Assembly (NCBI GenBank): GCA_035593725.1
Contig: DAOSZN010000001.1
Location: forward strand, 62,001 to 126,000
Direction: 5' to 3'
DNA length: 64,000 nt
Origin: UBA4971 sp029551185
GTDB lineage: Bacteria; Bacillota; SHA-98; UBA4971
Positions within the stretch are counted from its first letter, which is position 1, and the number at the start of each line of letters is the position of its first letter. Both the position numbers and the translations under genes were made by a program. The notes below the pieces were generated by a model. It was not told where the DNA came from and searched no databases. It saw nothing but the letters and a program-made list of their open reading frames with translations. This document shows, piece by piece, positions 50,981-59,883 of the stretch.

Positions 50981-53785
50981 ATGATGAAAAGGTATCTACC
51001 GGTCGTGCTGTCTGTTCTATTGGTAATAGCGCTGGCAGTGCCGGCAGCTGCAGGTCCTTTCGCTGATGTGCCCGAGAATCACTGGGCATATGAAGCAGTG
51101 AAGCAGCTTGCAGCTTACGGGTTGGTTATCGGTTTCCCTGATGGCGAGTACAAGGGTAATGAGCCTATGACAAGGTATCAGATGGCAATGGTAATTGCCA
51201 GACTGCTGGTATCCCTTGACGCGCAGATCAAGGCTGAAGTCGAAGCCGCAAAGACAACAATCCCTCCAGAAGTACCTGTACCTGAGAAGGAAGTTGTCGA
51301 GCAGCCCGTAATTGAGAAAATAATCGAAAAAACAATAGTTGAGAAGCTGGAAACTGAGGAGCTCGATGCGCTCAAAGCCAGAGTCGCTGCACTCGAAGAT
51401 GAGGTCGGCGGACTTGATGCCGATACCAAAGCGAAGATTGCAGAGCTCGAGGCGAAGATCGCTAAGGGTGACGCGGATAACGCCGCAGCAATTGCTGCAC
51501 TGAAGGCTGAGTTAGCCGCGCTGGACATTCCTGTCGGAGTCACCCCTGAAGAAGTCGATGCAAAGGTAAACGAGGCTATCGCGCTTATCGACGCTCTAAG
51601 GGCTGAGTTCGTGACTGAGCTCGATATCCTGAACGCAAAAACCAACTGTCTCGACGGTGAGCTTCAGCTTGCCATGGAGAGGCTCGATGTTCTCGAGCAA
51701 GACTTCGCAGCTCTTGACGACAAAGTAGCAGGCATTGACGCTTCACTCAGCGATCATCTTGCCGGCCATGAGAAAGTCAAGATCACAGGTTCGAGCACAG
51801 TAAAGTTCGAGGATGTCGATATTCGTTCAGAGAATCCGGATGTCAAAGCATGGAAAGATCCCAGTGAGATCTTTGAGGATGATGAGGATGACAACCACGG
51901 ATCCGGCAAGTATGCGCCCAAAACAGACTTCAAACATCAGCTGGCTTTAACTCTTACAGCATATCCGGCTGACGGAGTGACAGTGAAGGCGGATCTTGCG
52001 ACTGTGACAAACCTGTTCACAGGCGACCTTACAGGGAATCTTGAAGTAGACAGTCTGTCGCTTGAAGTGACTACGCCCGGCGTGCTTGAGAGACTGTATG
52101 CCGGTGATCTGACATTGCCTGACGGAACGTTCACTGATTACACCTTCTGGGGAGACATGATCCTTGACGATGATGACGACCCAATATTTAAGGGTGTCAC
52201 AGCTGAACTGGGTTATGGTATGTTCTCCGGAACGCTTCTCTTCACGAGGATACAGGAGGCCAGTGCCGCTGTTGCTGAGACTCCTTGGATTTGGAGAGAA
52301 GAGTACTGCCCGGACGACTGGGTTATAGTATGGCCTGAGGGCTTTGATCCTGATGATGAAACCACCTGGCCTGAGCCTATAGATGAAGATACTCCCTTCG
52401 ATCCTGCTGTTCTAGATACTTGGCCGGAGGACTTCTTCTGGGATGTCTGGGATGCTTTGGAGTGGGTTGAGAGGCCGTACGAGTGGATAATTCCCGGCAC
52501 TCCCGCCGTTGCTCCTCAACCTGCCAAGTATGCCTTTGCAGGCGAGGCCAAGGCTGCTATCCTTGACAACCTGAATCTTGGAGTAGCATACGTAAGAGTA
52601 TGGGATGACTATCTCTCAGACGTAATCGATGAAGAAGAGGAGAGGCCTTACGTTGACCAAGTCATTTCTTTAGCGGGAGACTACTCGTTCCTTGAAGGCT
52701 GGAAGGTTGACGGCGAATACGCCAGGCACGCCCATACGGAGCCTGCTGACGTGACAAGATATGCTTCAGCCGCAAAACTCAACCTGAGTGGTACAATCGG
52801 ACCTGCTACTGTCAAGGGTGAGTACGTCAGGGTTGAGAAAGACTTCGGACCTGAGTTTGTCCACATCTGGGATGACGACGAAGGACTGAAGAGAAACGTC
52901 AAGACGATCGGCGCCAGTGTTAAAGTAGTGCCCATCGAGAACCTGACTCTTACCGGCGGGTACAAAATTACGGGTAATGCCGGTGAGGCTGGCGGCGTGA
53001 AGATTGACTGGGAAGACAAGAAGCATGCAATTGCAGAAGTAGGCGCAGAATACAAGTTGGCATGGGGCGATCTGACCCTTACTCCAAGCCTCAATCTGAA
53101 GCACACCAATTACATTATCGAAGGTGCGACTCCTGCCAAATATGGCGATGATGGCGCAGTGTTGCTGACTACAGCAGCAGTAGCAGCCGAATTTAAACCG
53201 ATTGAAGCAAGCTTCACACACGTGGATGCCCGAGTTAAGGGCGCCGAGTTTGAGCCGTACTATAAGAAAGATACCCTGAAACTGAACGCTGACTACGACG
53301 TAACCGAAGCAATCAATATCCATGGCGGTTACGAGTGGGATAAGAGGGAGTATGAGAACCCCCTTGGTTCAGATGCTGATAACCACGACAGCGAATTCAA
53401 CATCGGCGCGAAAGCAGGATTCGCAGTATACGAAGGCATCAGCTTGAACGCAGCCTACGACTATGCAGTCGCTAATGATCATCTGGGCGACTACAAGCCA
53501 TACACAAAGAGCATCCTGAAAGGCGGAGTCGAGGCACAGGTGACGCCGAAGTCGAAGATTGACGGGAAGGCTGAGTATCAGAGACTTGACAGATTCTACG
53601 ACGGAGTGCAATATCCATATGCTCCTGTAACTAACATCATAGGTGAAGTCAAGTATGCTTATAACATCACAACTAACACTGACCTGAACCTCGGCTACAA
53701 GGTAATCAAGTCTGACGTAGATGATACGCCAGCCCTGAGCTACCTGGCCCGCATAATCACCGGCTCGCTGAAGGTCACGTTCTAG
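50981..53785 (+). CDS. ompM: OmpM-type SLH-domain outer-membrane porin, copy 2
   Basis: The 934-residue paralogue has a signal peptide (about residues 1-24). It has the same SLH start as copy 1 (GPFADVPENHWAYEAVKQLA), a coiled coil (about 85-265) and a barrel ending IITGSLKVTF. Unlike copy 1, the barrel region contains a roughly 75-residue insertion (about residues 435-510) that is extremely rich in Trp, Asp, Glu and Pro. It is likely a surface or pore loop. A leader element like that of copy 1 precedes it, and a hairpin terminator follows. Tandem ompM paralogues are common in Negativicutes. Confidence 0.92.
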   Translation: MMKRYLPVVLSVLLVIALAVPAAAGPFADVPENHWAYEAVKQLAAYGLVIGFPDGEYKGNEPMTRYQMAMVIARLLVSLDAQIKAEVEAAKTTIPPEVPVPEKEVVEQPVIEKIIEKTIVEKLETEELDALKARVAALEDEVGGLDADTKAKIAELEAKIAKGDADNAAAIAALKAELAALDIPVGVTPEEVDAKVNEAIALIDALRAEFVTELDILNAKTNCLDGELQLAMERLDVLEQDFAALDDKVAGIDASLSDHLAGHEKVKITGSSTVKFEDVDIRSENPDVKAWKDPSEIFEDDEDDNHGSGKYAPKTDFKHQLALTLTAYPADGVTVKADLATVTNLFTGDLTGNLEVDSLSLEVTTPGVLERLYAGDLTLPDGTFTDYTFWGDMILDDDDDPIFKGVTAELGYGMFSGTLLFTRIQEASAAVAETPWIWREEYCPDDWVIVWPEGFDPDDETTWPEPIDEDTPFDPAVLDTWPEDFFWDVWDALEWVERPYEWIIPGTPAVAPQPAKYAFAGEAKAAILDNLNLGVAYVRVWDDYLSDVIDEEEERPYVDQVISLAGDYSFLEGWKVDGEYARHAHTEPADVTRYASAAKLNLSGTIGPATVKGEYVRVEKDFGPEFVHIWDDDEGLKRNVKTIGASVKVVPIENLTLTGGYKITGNAGEAGGVKIDWEDKKHAIAEVGAEYKLAWGDLTLTPSLNLKHTNYIIEGATPAKYGDDGAVLLTTAAVAAEFKPIEASFTHVDARVKGAEFEPYYKKDTLKLNADYDVTEAINIHGGYEWDKREYENPLGSDADNHDSEFNIGAKAGFAVYEGISLNAAYDYAVANDHLGDYKPYTKSILKGGVEAQVTPKSKIDGKAEYQRLDRFYDGVQYPYAPVTNIIGEVKYAYNITTNTDLNLGYKVIKSDVDDTPALSYLARIITGSLKVTF

Positions 53786-53801
53786 TCTAAGCCAGGACTA
53801 C

Positions 53802-53830
53802 ACCCCGGGGGTCTCCCCCCGGGGTTTCCT
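53802..53830 (+). terminator. Intrinsic terminator after ompM copy 2
   Basis: ACCCCGGGG (53802-53810) pairs perfectly with CCCCGGGGT (53817-53825), nine pairs, mostly GC, followed by TTTCCTGCTTTT. It lies 17 bases after the stop codon. Confidence 0.85.
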
Positions 53831-54108
53831 GCTTTTCCGGCCTGAATACTCTCCAAAAAAAAGCAGATCTCTCGCATATCTTCAGCTTTTTCAGCAGGCT
53901 GTTCTAGGTATGCTGTGACAAGTCTTACCCTGTGCTTATTACATGAGTATAGTGCACCCAAAGCTATAGAATCCTCACACAAGGACGGTCACCTATGGCT
54001 ATAGCAAGACTCACAAGGAAACCTAGGTGAATCACTAGCATCATACTTAGCCGGAGACGAATTCACGTTATTAAGAGAGAACGGATTACCTTATATCAAT
54101 CTGCCCTA
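53831..54108. other. Intergenic stretch between ompM copy 2 and the YqgF-like gene
   Basis: About 280 bases without a supportable gene. A minus-strand open frame from 53982 runs straight through the terminator at 53802 and ends at 53782, so it is not believed. Nothing else is recognised apart from the promoter at its right end. Confidence 0.4.
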
Positions 54109-54117
54109 TGGTATAAT
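54109..54117 (+). promoter_or_regulatory. Extended -10 promoter element (TGGTATAAT)
   Basis: A perfect TATAAT (54112-54117) preceded by TGG, without a good -35 box. It lies 91 bases before the YqgF-like gene and is its likely promoter. Confidence 0.5.
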
Positions 54118-54207
54118 ATAACTGATAACGATCGTACTTCCATCCGGTGATTCCGCTTCCCGAACTATCACAAGAAGGCTTCTGAAAGAGCGCAGGAAGT
54201 GAAAGGC

Positions 54208-54669
54208 ATGAATTCTGAGCAATCCTTTAGGGAAACCATAGTATCCGTAGACCCGGGAAGGGAAAAGTGCGGAGTCGCAGTGGTTACAAGCGATTTGGAA
54301 CTCATCTTAAAGGAGATCGTTTCCAGGGATGAGGCAGTAGGGAGGGTCTTGGAACTTACTAAGAAATATGGTGTACATCGGGTAATTCTCGGAGACCGGA
54401 CCGGTTCAAGGGAGTTTGCCTCAGAGATCATGGAAGCGACAGGAGAGCTTTCTGCATGCGGCTGCAACCGGCAAGACCCGCGTCCTGAGCTCATCTTCGT
54501 AGATGAACATGAAAGCAGCATGGAGGGGCGTCGCCGGTATCTTCTGAATCATCCTCTTCGAGGGATTGGGAGATTACTTCCTATATCTCTAAGAGCTCCC
54601 AGTGAACCGTTTGATGATTACGTTGCAGTGGTTCTTGCCGAAAGATTCTTCCAATGCCTGAAAAGGTAG
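54208..54669 (+). CDS. YqgF/RuvX-like RNase H-fold protein
   Basis: The 153-residue protein has the order of YqgF-type nucleases: an N-terminal VSVDPGREKCGVAVV (Asp in strand 1), VHRVILGDRTGS, FVDEHESSMEGRRRYL (Glu region) and a C-terminal FDDYVAVVLAERFF (second Asp region). Housekeeping YqgF matures 16S rRNA. This protein is divergent and may be a lineage-specific paralogue. ATG 54208 is preferred to GTG 54199 for ribosome-site spacing. It stands between porin genes without an obvious functional link. Confidence 0.65.
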   Translation: MNSEQSFRETIVSVDPGREKCGVAVVTSDLELILKEIVSRDEAVGRVLELTKKYGVHRVILGDRTGSREFASEIMEATGELSACGCNRQDPRPELIFVDEHESSMEGRRRYLLNHPLRGIGRLLPISLRAPSEPFDDYVAVVLAERFFQCLKR

Positions 54670-54759
54670 GGTCTCAGGGAGGGATTATTAGCACATATAT
54701 AGAATAGTATTTGGTACAGATAAGATTCCAAAACGGGCTTATGCTGCTTGGGAGTGATT

Positions 54760-55935
54760 ATGCGCATGAGACGTTGCGGCGGTGAGTCAGCACGTGGTAT
54801 ACGGCGTGGCATAGGGCACCCGAAGTCACCGGGCAAGTGGTTGTCTATGGTGCTTGTTGTAGTATTGTGCGCTGTTTTTGCCTTACACGGAATTGCTGTC
54901 GCTGCCAACCCTTTCAGCGAAGTCGATAAAGACCATTGGTCTTATGCCACTCTTTCTGAGTTTGCACAGGCAGGGTTGATAGAAGGGTATTCAGAAGAAG
55001 CCTTCAGCGGTGAACGCCCAATCACCAGGTATGAAATGGCCTGGGCCATTTCAAGGATTGTACCGATTTCCCTTTCGTTGCGTCAAATGGAAGTTCTCCA
55101 GCGCCTGCAAAAGGAATTCTCTTTAGAACTTGCGCTGTTAAAAGGAGCTGAGCGCTTTATAGCGCCTACCGGTGAAGATGCAAAGGAGATTAGTACAGGC
55201 AGCCTTGGGCTTGGGAACCTATCTACTCAATATCCCATATCTACCGGCCCTCATCCTGAGACTATCAGTGGAGGAAAGAGGCTTTCAGAGATAATAGGCA
55301 CAGATCCTGCTAAACCCCAGGGTGCCACTTCCGGTAATCCTTCAAAGACTATCAGTATTCCGCTGGATGCAGGGGCAAAGGCAGAGCTTTCACTGGGAGG
55401 CCCTTCGTCAGTGGGGATTGGGCAAGGCACAGGGGAAAGTGATGACGTCATAGCAAGGTTGGATCTTAAGTACGCCTTGAGTCAGCTTGCGATATTCAGG
55501 GCCAGTTGCGAACTGGCTAAGGAGGATGAGGCGTCTCAAGACGGGGAGGCCAGCGCTGCAAGGGCTACCGCCCTTTTGGGGATTGATTACAATTTCGCTC
55601 TCTCTGATTCAGCTTTTATAAAAGCAGGTTATAGTTACTCAAGGACTACTGATGTCCCTGTCCCGAAAGGGGTGGAGCTTGTCGTGCCCGGAGGTTCTGA
55701 GCAAACAAGTGATGGTAAGTCTGCAGGATTTTTTGGTGATTATCGGGTCCCGGGCTTGTCCCTTGATGCCCGTAAGCACACTGCCAGCTTAGGTGTGGGC
55801 TACACATTCAGTGGGACGACATCTATTTTACTAGGTTACAAGCTTATAGACTTTCACGAGCTGGATCCTGAGTCGCAGCTTCCGGGGGTTCACCGGACCA
55901 ATATCGCAACTGCGGAGTTAACAATAAAATTCTAG
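54760..55935 (+). CDS. Small SLH-domain outer-membrane protein
   Basis: The 391-residue protein has a basic N-terminus and signal helix (about residues 27-48). One SLH domain follows (NPFSEVDKDHWSYATLSEFA, then RPITRYEMAWAISRIV, about 50-110), then a low-complexity Gly/Ser/Pro linker (about 140-235) and a short barrel of about 150 residues. It ends IATAELTIKF. It looks like a reduced relative of OmpM without the long coiled coil, so it may sit closer to the wall. ATG 54760 follows GGGAGTG. A signal-peptide start further in cannot be excluded. Confidence 0.75.
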   Translation: MRMRRCGGESARGIRRGIGHPKSPGKWLSMVLVVVLCAVFALHGIAVAANPFSEVDKDHWSYATLSEFAQAGLIEGYSEEAFSGERPITRYEMAWAISRIVPISLSLRQMEVLQRLQKEFSLELALLKGAERFIAPTGEDAKEISTGSLGLGNLSTQYPISTGPHPETISGGKRLSEIIGTDPAKPQGATSGNPSKTISIPLDAGAKAELSLGGPSSVGIGQGTGESDDVIARLDLKYALSQLAIFRASCELAKEDEASQDGEASAARATALLGIDYNFALSDSAFIKAGYSYSRTTDVPVPKGVELVVPGGSEQTSDGKSAGFFGDYRVPGLSLDARKHTASLGVGYTFSGTTSILLGYKLIDFHELDPESQLPGVHRTNIATAELTIKF

Positions 55936-56062
55936 GATCTTGTGATAATCAGGATCAGGGTTGAGTGTTTTTACGATATAGAAGGGAGTTATGCTGACAT
56001 ATGTCTGCGGGCTATCAGTCCCGCATTTGTGCATTTTGGTGCATGGTTAGGAGGAGTGAGCT

Positions 56063-57043
56063 ATGAAGAAAACAATCGCTGTTATGACTCTCGCTGTGGT
56101 TCTCCTGATGACAGTGGGAAGTCCTGCTTTTGCAGGAGGGGAGGCATTGACTCTTTTGGAGGACCTCGAGGATATTGAGATGTCCCTCTACGGAGAGCGA
56201 TTGCCGGGAGCAATCATAGATCGTTTGGATCAAATAGAGCAGGATGTTTTCGGACAAGTCGAAACAGGTTCAATGGTAACCCGTATAAACAGAATCAGCT
56301 CTGCCACAGGAGGGGCTTTTGGCGCTAAAGTCTCTGTAGCATATAAACTTGCTGCAGTAGAGTGGTTCTTAAGGAGACGCGTTGTTACAGAACCCGTTAT
56401 GACAAAGCTGGAGAAGCTTGAGACTATTGTGCTTGGTGGGCCGGGGACAGGGGCTATGGCATCCCGGGTAGACTATCTCCTTGCAGTATGCCTACCTGAC
56501 GGGACTCTTAAAACAGAAGATGTAACTGTCACACGCGGTCAGCCTGTGCTCATTAAATTGCTTAAAAAACTTGATTCCAGCTCCACCCAGAAAGGGCAGA
56601 GAGTCGACATTGAAATAGCCAGGGATGTCCTTATCAACAGCGAGCTTGTCATTCCTAAAGGAGCAAAGACCTACGGAGTGGTGACAGACGTATCACCTGC
56701 AGGGAGACTGGGTAAGGATGGAAAGATAGCTCTTGAATTACAGGGCATCAAAGCGCTGGACGGAACTGTTGTGCCTTTGGCTTTTGATGAGAAGACCAAG
56801 CAGTTGAATGAGTCCTTACAATGGGCAATCGGTGCAGGACTTGCAGGATTCATTGTCTTTGGGCCGGTTGGCGCTCTTGGAGCTGTGTTTGTTCATGGCA
56901 AAGACGCAGTAATCCCTGAAGGCGCCGAGTTTTATGTGGCTGCCGGGTCAGACGTAAAGGTTCACGGAATGACGCTTCCTGTAGATGTCGTGGTGGAACT
57001 CACCAAAGATATGCCTATTGTGGAAATAAAACCGGGGAAATAG
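56063..57043 (+). CDS. Exported protein with short leucine/glycine repeats, function unknown
   Basis: The 326-residue protein has a clear signal peptide (MKKTIAVMTLAVVLLMTVGS, ending AFAG). Two to three diverged repeats of about 40 residues follow (LEDLEDIEMSLYGERLPGAI, then RLDQIEQDVFG; later KLEKLETIVLGGPGTGAMAS). A beta-rich C-terminal domain follows, with ELVIPKGAKTYGVVTDVSPA and two hydrophobic stretches near residue 255-280. The repeats resemble those seen in envelope proteins of diderm Firmicutes and cyanobacteria. It precedes the second LptD-like gene by 45 bases. No enzyme motif is seen. Confidence 0.5.
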   Translation: MKKTIAVMTLAVVLLMTVGSPAFAGGEALTLLEDLEDIEMSLYGERLPGAIIDRLDQIEQDVFGQVETGSMVTRINRISSATGGAFGAKVSVAYKLAAVEWFLRRRVVTEPVMTKLEKLETIVLGGPGTGAMASRVDYLLAVCLPDGTLKTEDVTVTRGQPVLIKLLKKLDSSSTQKGQRVDIEIARDVLINSELVIPKGAKTYGVVTDVSPAGRLGKDGKIALELQGIKALDGTVVPLAFDEKTKQLNESLQWAIGAGLAGFIVFGPVGALGAVFVHGKDAVIPEGAEFYVAAGSDVKVHGMTLPVDVVVELTKDMPIVEIKPGK

Positions 57044-57088
57044 GTTAGGCTTAAGAAGGTCCCAAAGGGCATCTCAAGGAGTGGATAT

Positions 57089-58777
57089 ATGGGGAACTAC
57101 AAAAGGGCCGGAGGATCTCCTCGCATATCACAAGCAGCTCTTCCTGTAAGGCTGACAGTTTTTGCAATGATTCTGTGTGTGCTGTCAGGATTCTTTACAG
57201 ATGCTGTCTATGCAGGGGAACCCGGTCAAAGCAATGACGGGATTGTAATAGAGGCAGATATAACAGAGTACCGGTTTGAGCCTGAAGGCACAGTGGTGGT
57301 GGCCGAAGGGAATGTTAAAGTGACCTATGAGGACTTCTCTGTTTCGGCTGACTCAATTCACGTCCACGCGGGGTCGGGAGAGGTCATCGCCCATGGAGAC
57401 GTGGTGGCAAGTCAAGGGTTACGCACTATCAAGTGCGATGTCTTCGCGTATAATCTATATACAGGCAAGGGGCGCATCCTGGAACCGAATGCTCATTTGT
57501 CTGACGTATACATTCGCGGTAATGAGATGAATTTTGCACCTGCCATGCTGACTTTGGATAATGCATATATAACAGGTTGTGAGCTGGATTGCCCGTGTTA
57601 TCGTGTCAGCTCAAAGAAGATCGTAATATACCCTGATGACCGTATTGTGGCAGAGTGGCCCATCCTTTGGCTTGGGAATGTCCCGGTTATGATTGTGCCG
57701 AACCTTACGTTTCCTCTAAGAGGGGAGAGCGTGGCTCTTGGGGAAGGTGAAAGCAAGAACGTTCCTGTCCCTCTGTTTAGTTATGACTCTTCCGACGGCT
57801 TTCTCATAGGGCTTACATATCGTAATACAACGCAAGACTGGGCGCAATTAAGTTATGAAGGCGCTTACGCTTCGAAGCGCAGAGGAATCAAGGCGCGCGC
57901 TGAGGCAGACCTCGCCTTGGGGCCCGGCAAAACAGGGATATTGGAAGGGGTGTACAGTTCATGGGAAGGATTCTCTGCCAAAGCCCGCTATGGTATGTCC
58001 CTTTCAAATTCAGTAACCCTTGATGCCGTTGTGCGCTATGTCCCGGTCAAGTCAGGCGGTGACACAGCGAAGTGGAAAGGATTTGAGCGAGGCGCCGTTG
58101 AAGCTAAACTGATAGCCCAGACTGTCGGCAAAGGGCCTCTTCAAGCTAAGGCGACAGTCGCCAAAGACGTCCTTTCAACAGGGGACCTATACCGTATACC
58201 GGAGCTTGAGATAGCCCTGAAACCTGTGTCTATTCCCGGAAATGTAGGGTCGCTCACTCTCTCCGGCGGTTTCGGGCAATTTGAGGAGCCTTCGCGTTTG
58301 GTAAAAGCCGGCAGGACTCATGTAGCTGCATCCTTTACATCACCTACTATTCACCTGTCCGCCGGGATAACCGGAAGCCTGTCTCTTGGCGCCAGGCGAG
58401 CATGGTATGAAACCGGGGATACCCTTGACTCATTTAATGCCGGCACTAAGGTTAGAGCAAGCTTCGGTAAAGCAGAGGCCTTTGGGGGAACCGTACCTCA
58501 AGTCAAAGCCGGGATCAGCTATGATTACACGTATGTCCGTGGCGCAAGCCCGTTCAGCTTTGATAAGATAAATCCTTTAAACAAAGCTTCGGCAAATATG
58601 GATTACCGGGTGAGCGAGAACTGGAGTATAGGAGCTTCCACATCGTATGATTTTAAGAGTCAGAGTGTTGACGATGTAGGTCTTTTTCTTACATACCATA
58701 AGCACTGCTACGATATCTCTACTACATGGCACAAGAAGCAGCAGGTATTCGGCATAGACATGAAATTCACCAGGTAA
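57089..58777 (+). CDS. LptD-like outer-membrane protein, copy 2
   Basis: The 562-residue protein has a signal segment (about residues 20-42) and an OstA jellyroll: ITEYRFEPEGTVVVAEGNVK, then GEVIAHGDVVASQG. An insert-like connector with paired cysteines follows (TGCELDCPCYRVSSKK), then a barrel region ending FGIDMKFTR. It resembles the copy at 21585 (both have the short-strand Tyr/Gly-rich barrel) but is about 175 residues shorter. It lacks a terminal aromatic residue. AAGGAG precedes the ATG. It may assemble a different glycolipid or be a backup LptD. Confidence 0.75.
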   Translation: MGNYKRAGGSPRISQAALPVRLTVFAMILCVLSGFFTDAVYAGEPGQSNDGIVIEADITEYRFEPEGTVVVAEGNVKVTYEDFSVSADSIHVHAGSGEVIAHGDVVASQGLRTIKCDVFAYNLYTGKGRILEPNAHLSDVYIRGNEMNFAPAMLTLDNAYITGCELDCPCYRVSSKKIVIYPDDRIVAEWPILWLGNVPVMIVPNLTFPLRGESVALGEGESKNVPVPLFSYDSSDGFLIGLTYRNTTQDWAQLSYEGAYASKRRGIKARAEADLALGPGKTGILEGVYSSWEGFSAKARYGMSLSNSVTLDAVVRYVPVKSGGDTAKWKGFERGAVEAKLIAQTVGKGPLQAKATVAKDVLSTGDLYRIPELEIALKPVSIPGNVGSLTLSGGFGQFEEPSRLVKAGRTHVAASFTSPTIHLSAGITGSLSLGARRAWYETGDTLDSFNAGTKVRASFGKAEAFGGTVPQVKAGISYDYTYVRGASPFSFDKINPLNKASANMDYRVSENWSIGASTSYDFKSQSVDDVGLFLTYHKHCYDISTTWHKKQQVFGIDMKFTR

Positions 58778-58813
58778 GTGCGGGATAGGATTATTGGGAT
58801 AGGGGGAGAAGCC

Positions 58814-59800
58814 GTGAATGTGCTTGTCGCGGGAGGGGCGGGCTACATAGGAAGTCATGTAGTTCGGGAGCTGAAGGAAGCAGGTTATTCTGTCGTAGTG
58901 TATGATAGCTTGGAACATGGTCATGCACAAGCTGTGAGAGGATGCGAACTCATTCAAGGGGATATTGGAGATCCTGTCACTTTGAGTTCAGTGTTTGCGC
59001 AGCATAAACCTGATGTGGTTATGAATTTTGCAGCGTACACATCAGTAGCTGAATCCATGACTGATCCCGCCAAGTACTATCACAACAATGTAAGGAAAAC
59101 CCTTGTTCTTCTTGATACCATGATTCATGAGGGAATCCGTCATGTAGTATTTTCTTCTTCCGCTGCTGTCTACGGTGAACCTGAGAGGGTTCCGGTGGAT
59201 GAAGATGCAAGGTGCGCCCCTACCAACGTCTACGGCGAAACAAAGCTCATGGTTGAGAAGATACTTGCTGCGTATGACAGAGCGTATGATCTTCGTTATG
59301 CTTCACTTCGTTATTTCAACGCTGCAGGCGCTCATCCCGGAGGAGACATAGGTGAGGATCACGATCCTGAGACTCAGCTGATTCCGCTTGTGCTCATGAC
59401 CGCCCTTGGATTGCATCCTGAGCTTCAAGTATTCGGCCAGGATTATGATACCCCTGACGGGACCTGCATCCGGGATTATATCCATGTCTCTGACCTTGCG
59501 TCTGCCCATATTCTGGCTGCTGAGGCCTTGGTGGAAGGTGCAGGATCCCGTATCTACAACTTAGGCAACGGCCAAGGTTATACAGTTCGTCAGGTGATAG
59601 AGACTGCACGGCATGTAACAGGGAAAGAGATTCCAGCGGTAGATGCGCCGAGGCGTCCCGGAGACCCTGCAGTCCTTGTGGCAAGCTCAGAAAAGATACA
59701 AGACGAACTGGGTTGGACACCGAGATTCCCCGACTTAGAGGACATAATCGCTACAGCCTGGGAGTGGCATAAGTGCCACCCTGAAGGATACCGCAGTTAA
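58814..59800 (+). CDS. galE: UDP-glucose 4-epimerase
   Basis: The 328-residue extended SDR protein has the NAD motif VLVAGGAGYIGSHVV, FAAYTSVAESM, SSSAAVYGEP (catalytic Ser), NVYGETK (catalytic Tyr-x-x-x-Lys), YFNAAGAHPGGDIGEDH and GTCIRDYIHVSDLA. It interconverts UDP-glucose and UDP-galactose. GTG 58814 with GGGGGAG upstream gives the normal GalE length, so the longer frame from 58778 is not used. It opens the surface-polysaccharide region and supplies sugar nucleotides for the glycosyltransferases that follow. Confidence 0.94.
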   Translation: MNVLVAGGAGYIGSHVVRELKEAGYSVVVYDSLEHGHAQAVRGCELIQGDIGDPVTLSSVFAQHKPDVVMNFAAYTSVAESMTDPAKYYHNNVRKTLVLLDTMIHEGIRHVVFSSSAAVYGEPERVPVDEDARCAPTNVYGETKLMVEKILAAYDRAYDLRYASLRYFNAAGAHPGGDIGEDHDPETQLIPLVLMTALGLHPELQVFGQDYDTPDGTCIRDYIHVSDLASAHILAAEALVEGAGSRIYNLGNGQGYTVRQVIETARHVTGKEIPAVDAPRRPGDPAVLVASSEKIQDELGWTPRFPDLEDIIATAWEWHKCHPEGYRS

Positions 59801-59883
59801 ACCCGTATGTGAAGAGAGTCAGGAGTAAAGACAGGAAGGTTAAACCTGATCAAGAGCTAAACACAGGGCAAGAGAGGGAAGTC

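Noticed and set aside
53782..53982. A 66-codon minus-strand open frame after ompM copy 2
   Set aside because: It runs through the strong hairpin terminator at 53802-53825 and ends in low-complexity Gly/Pro; no family is recognised.
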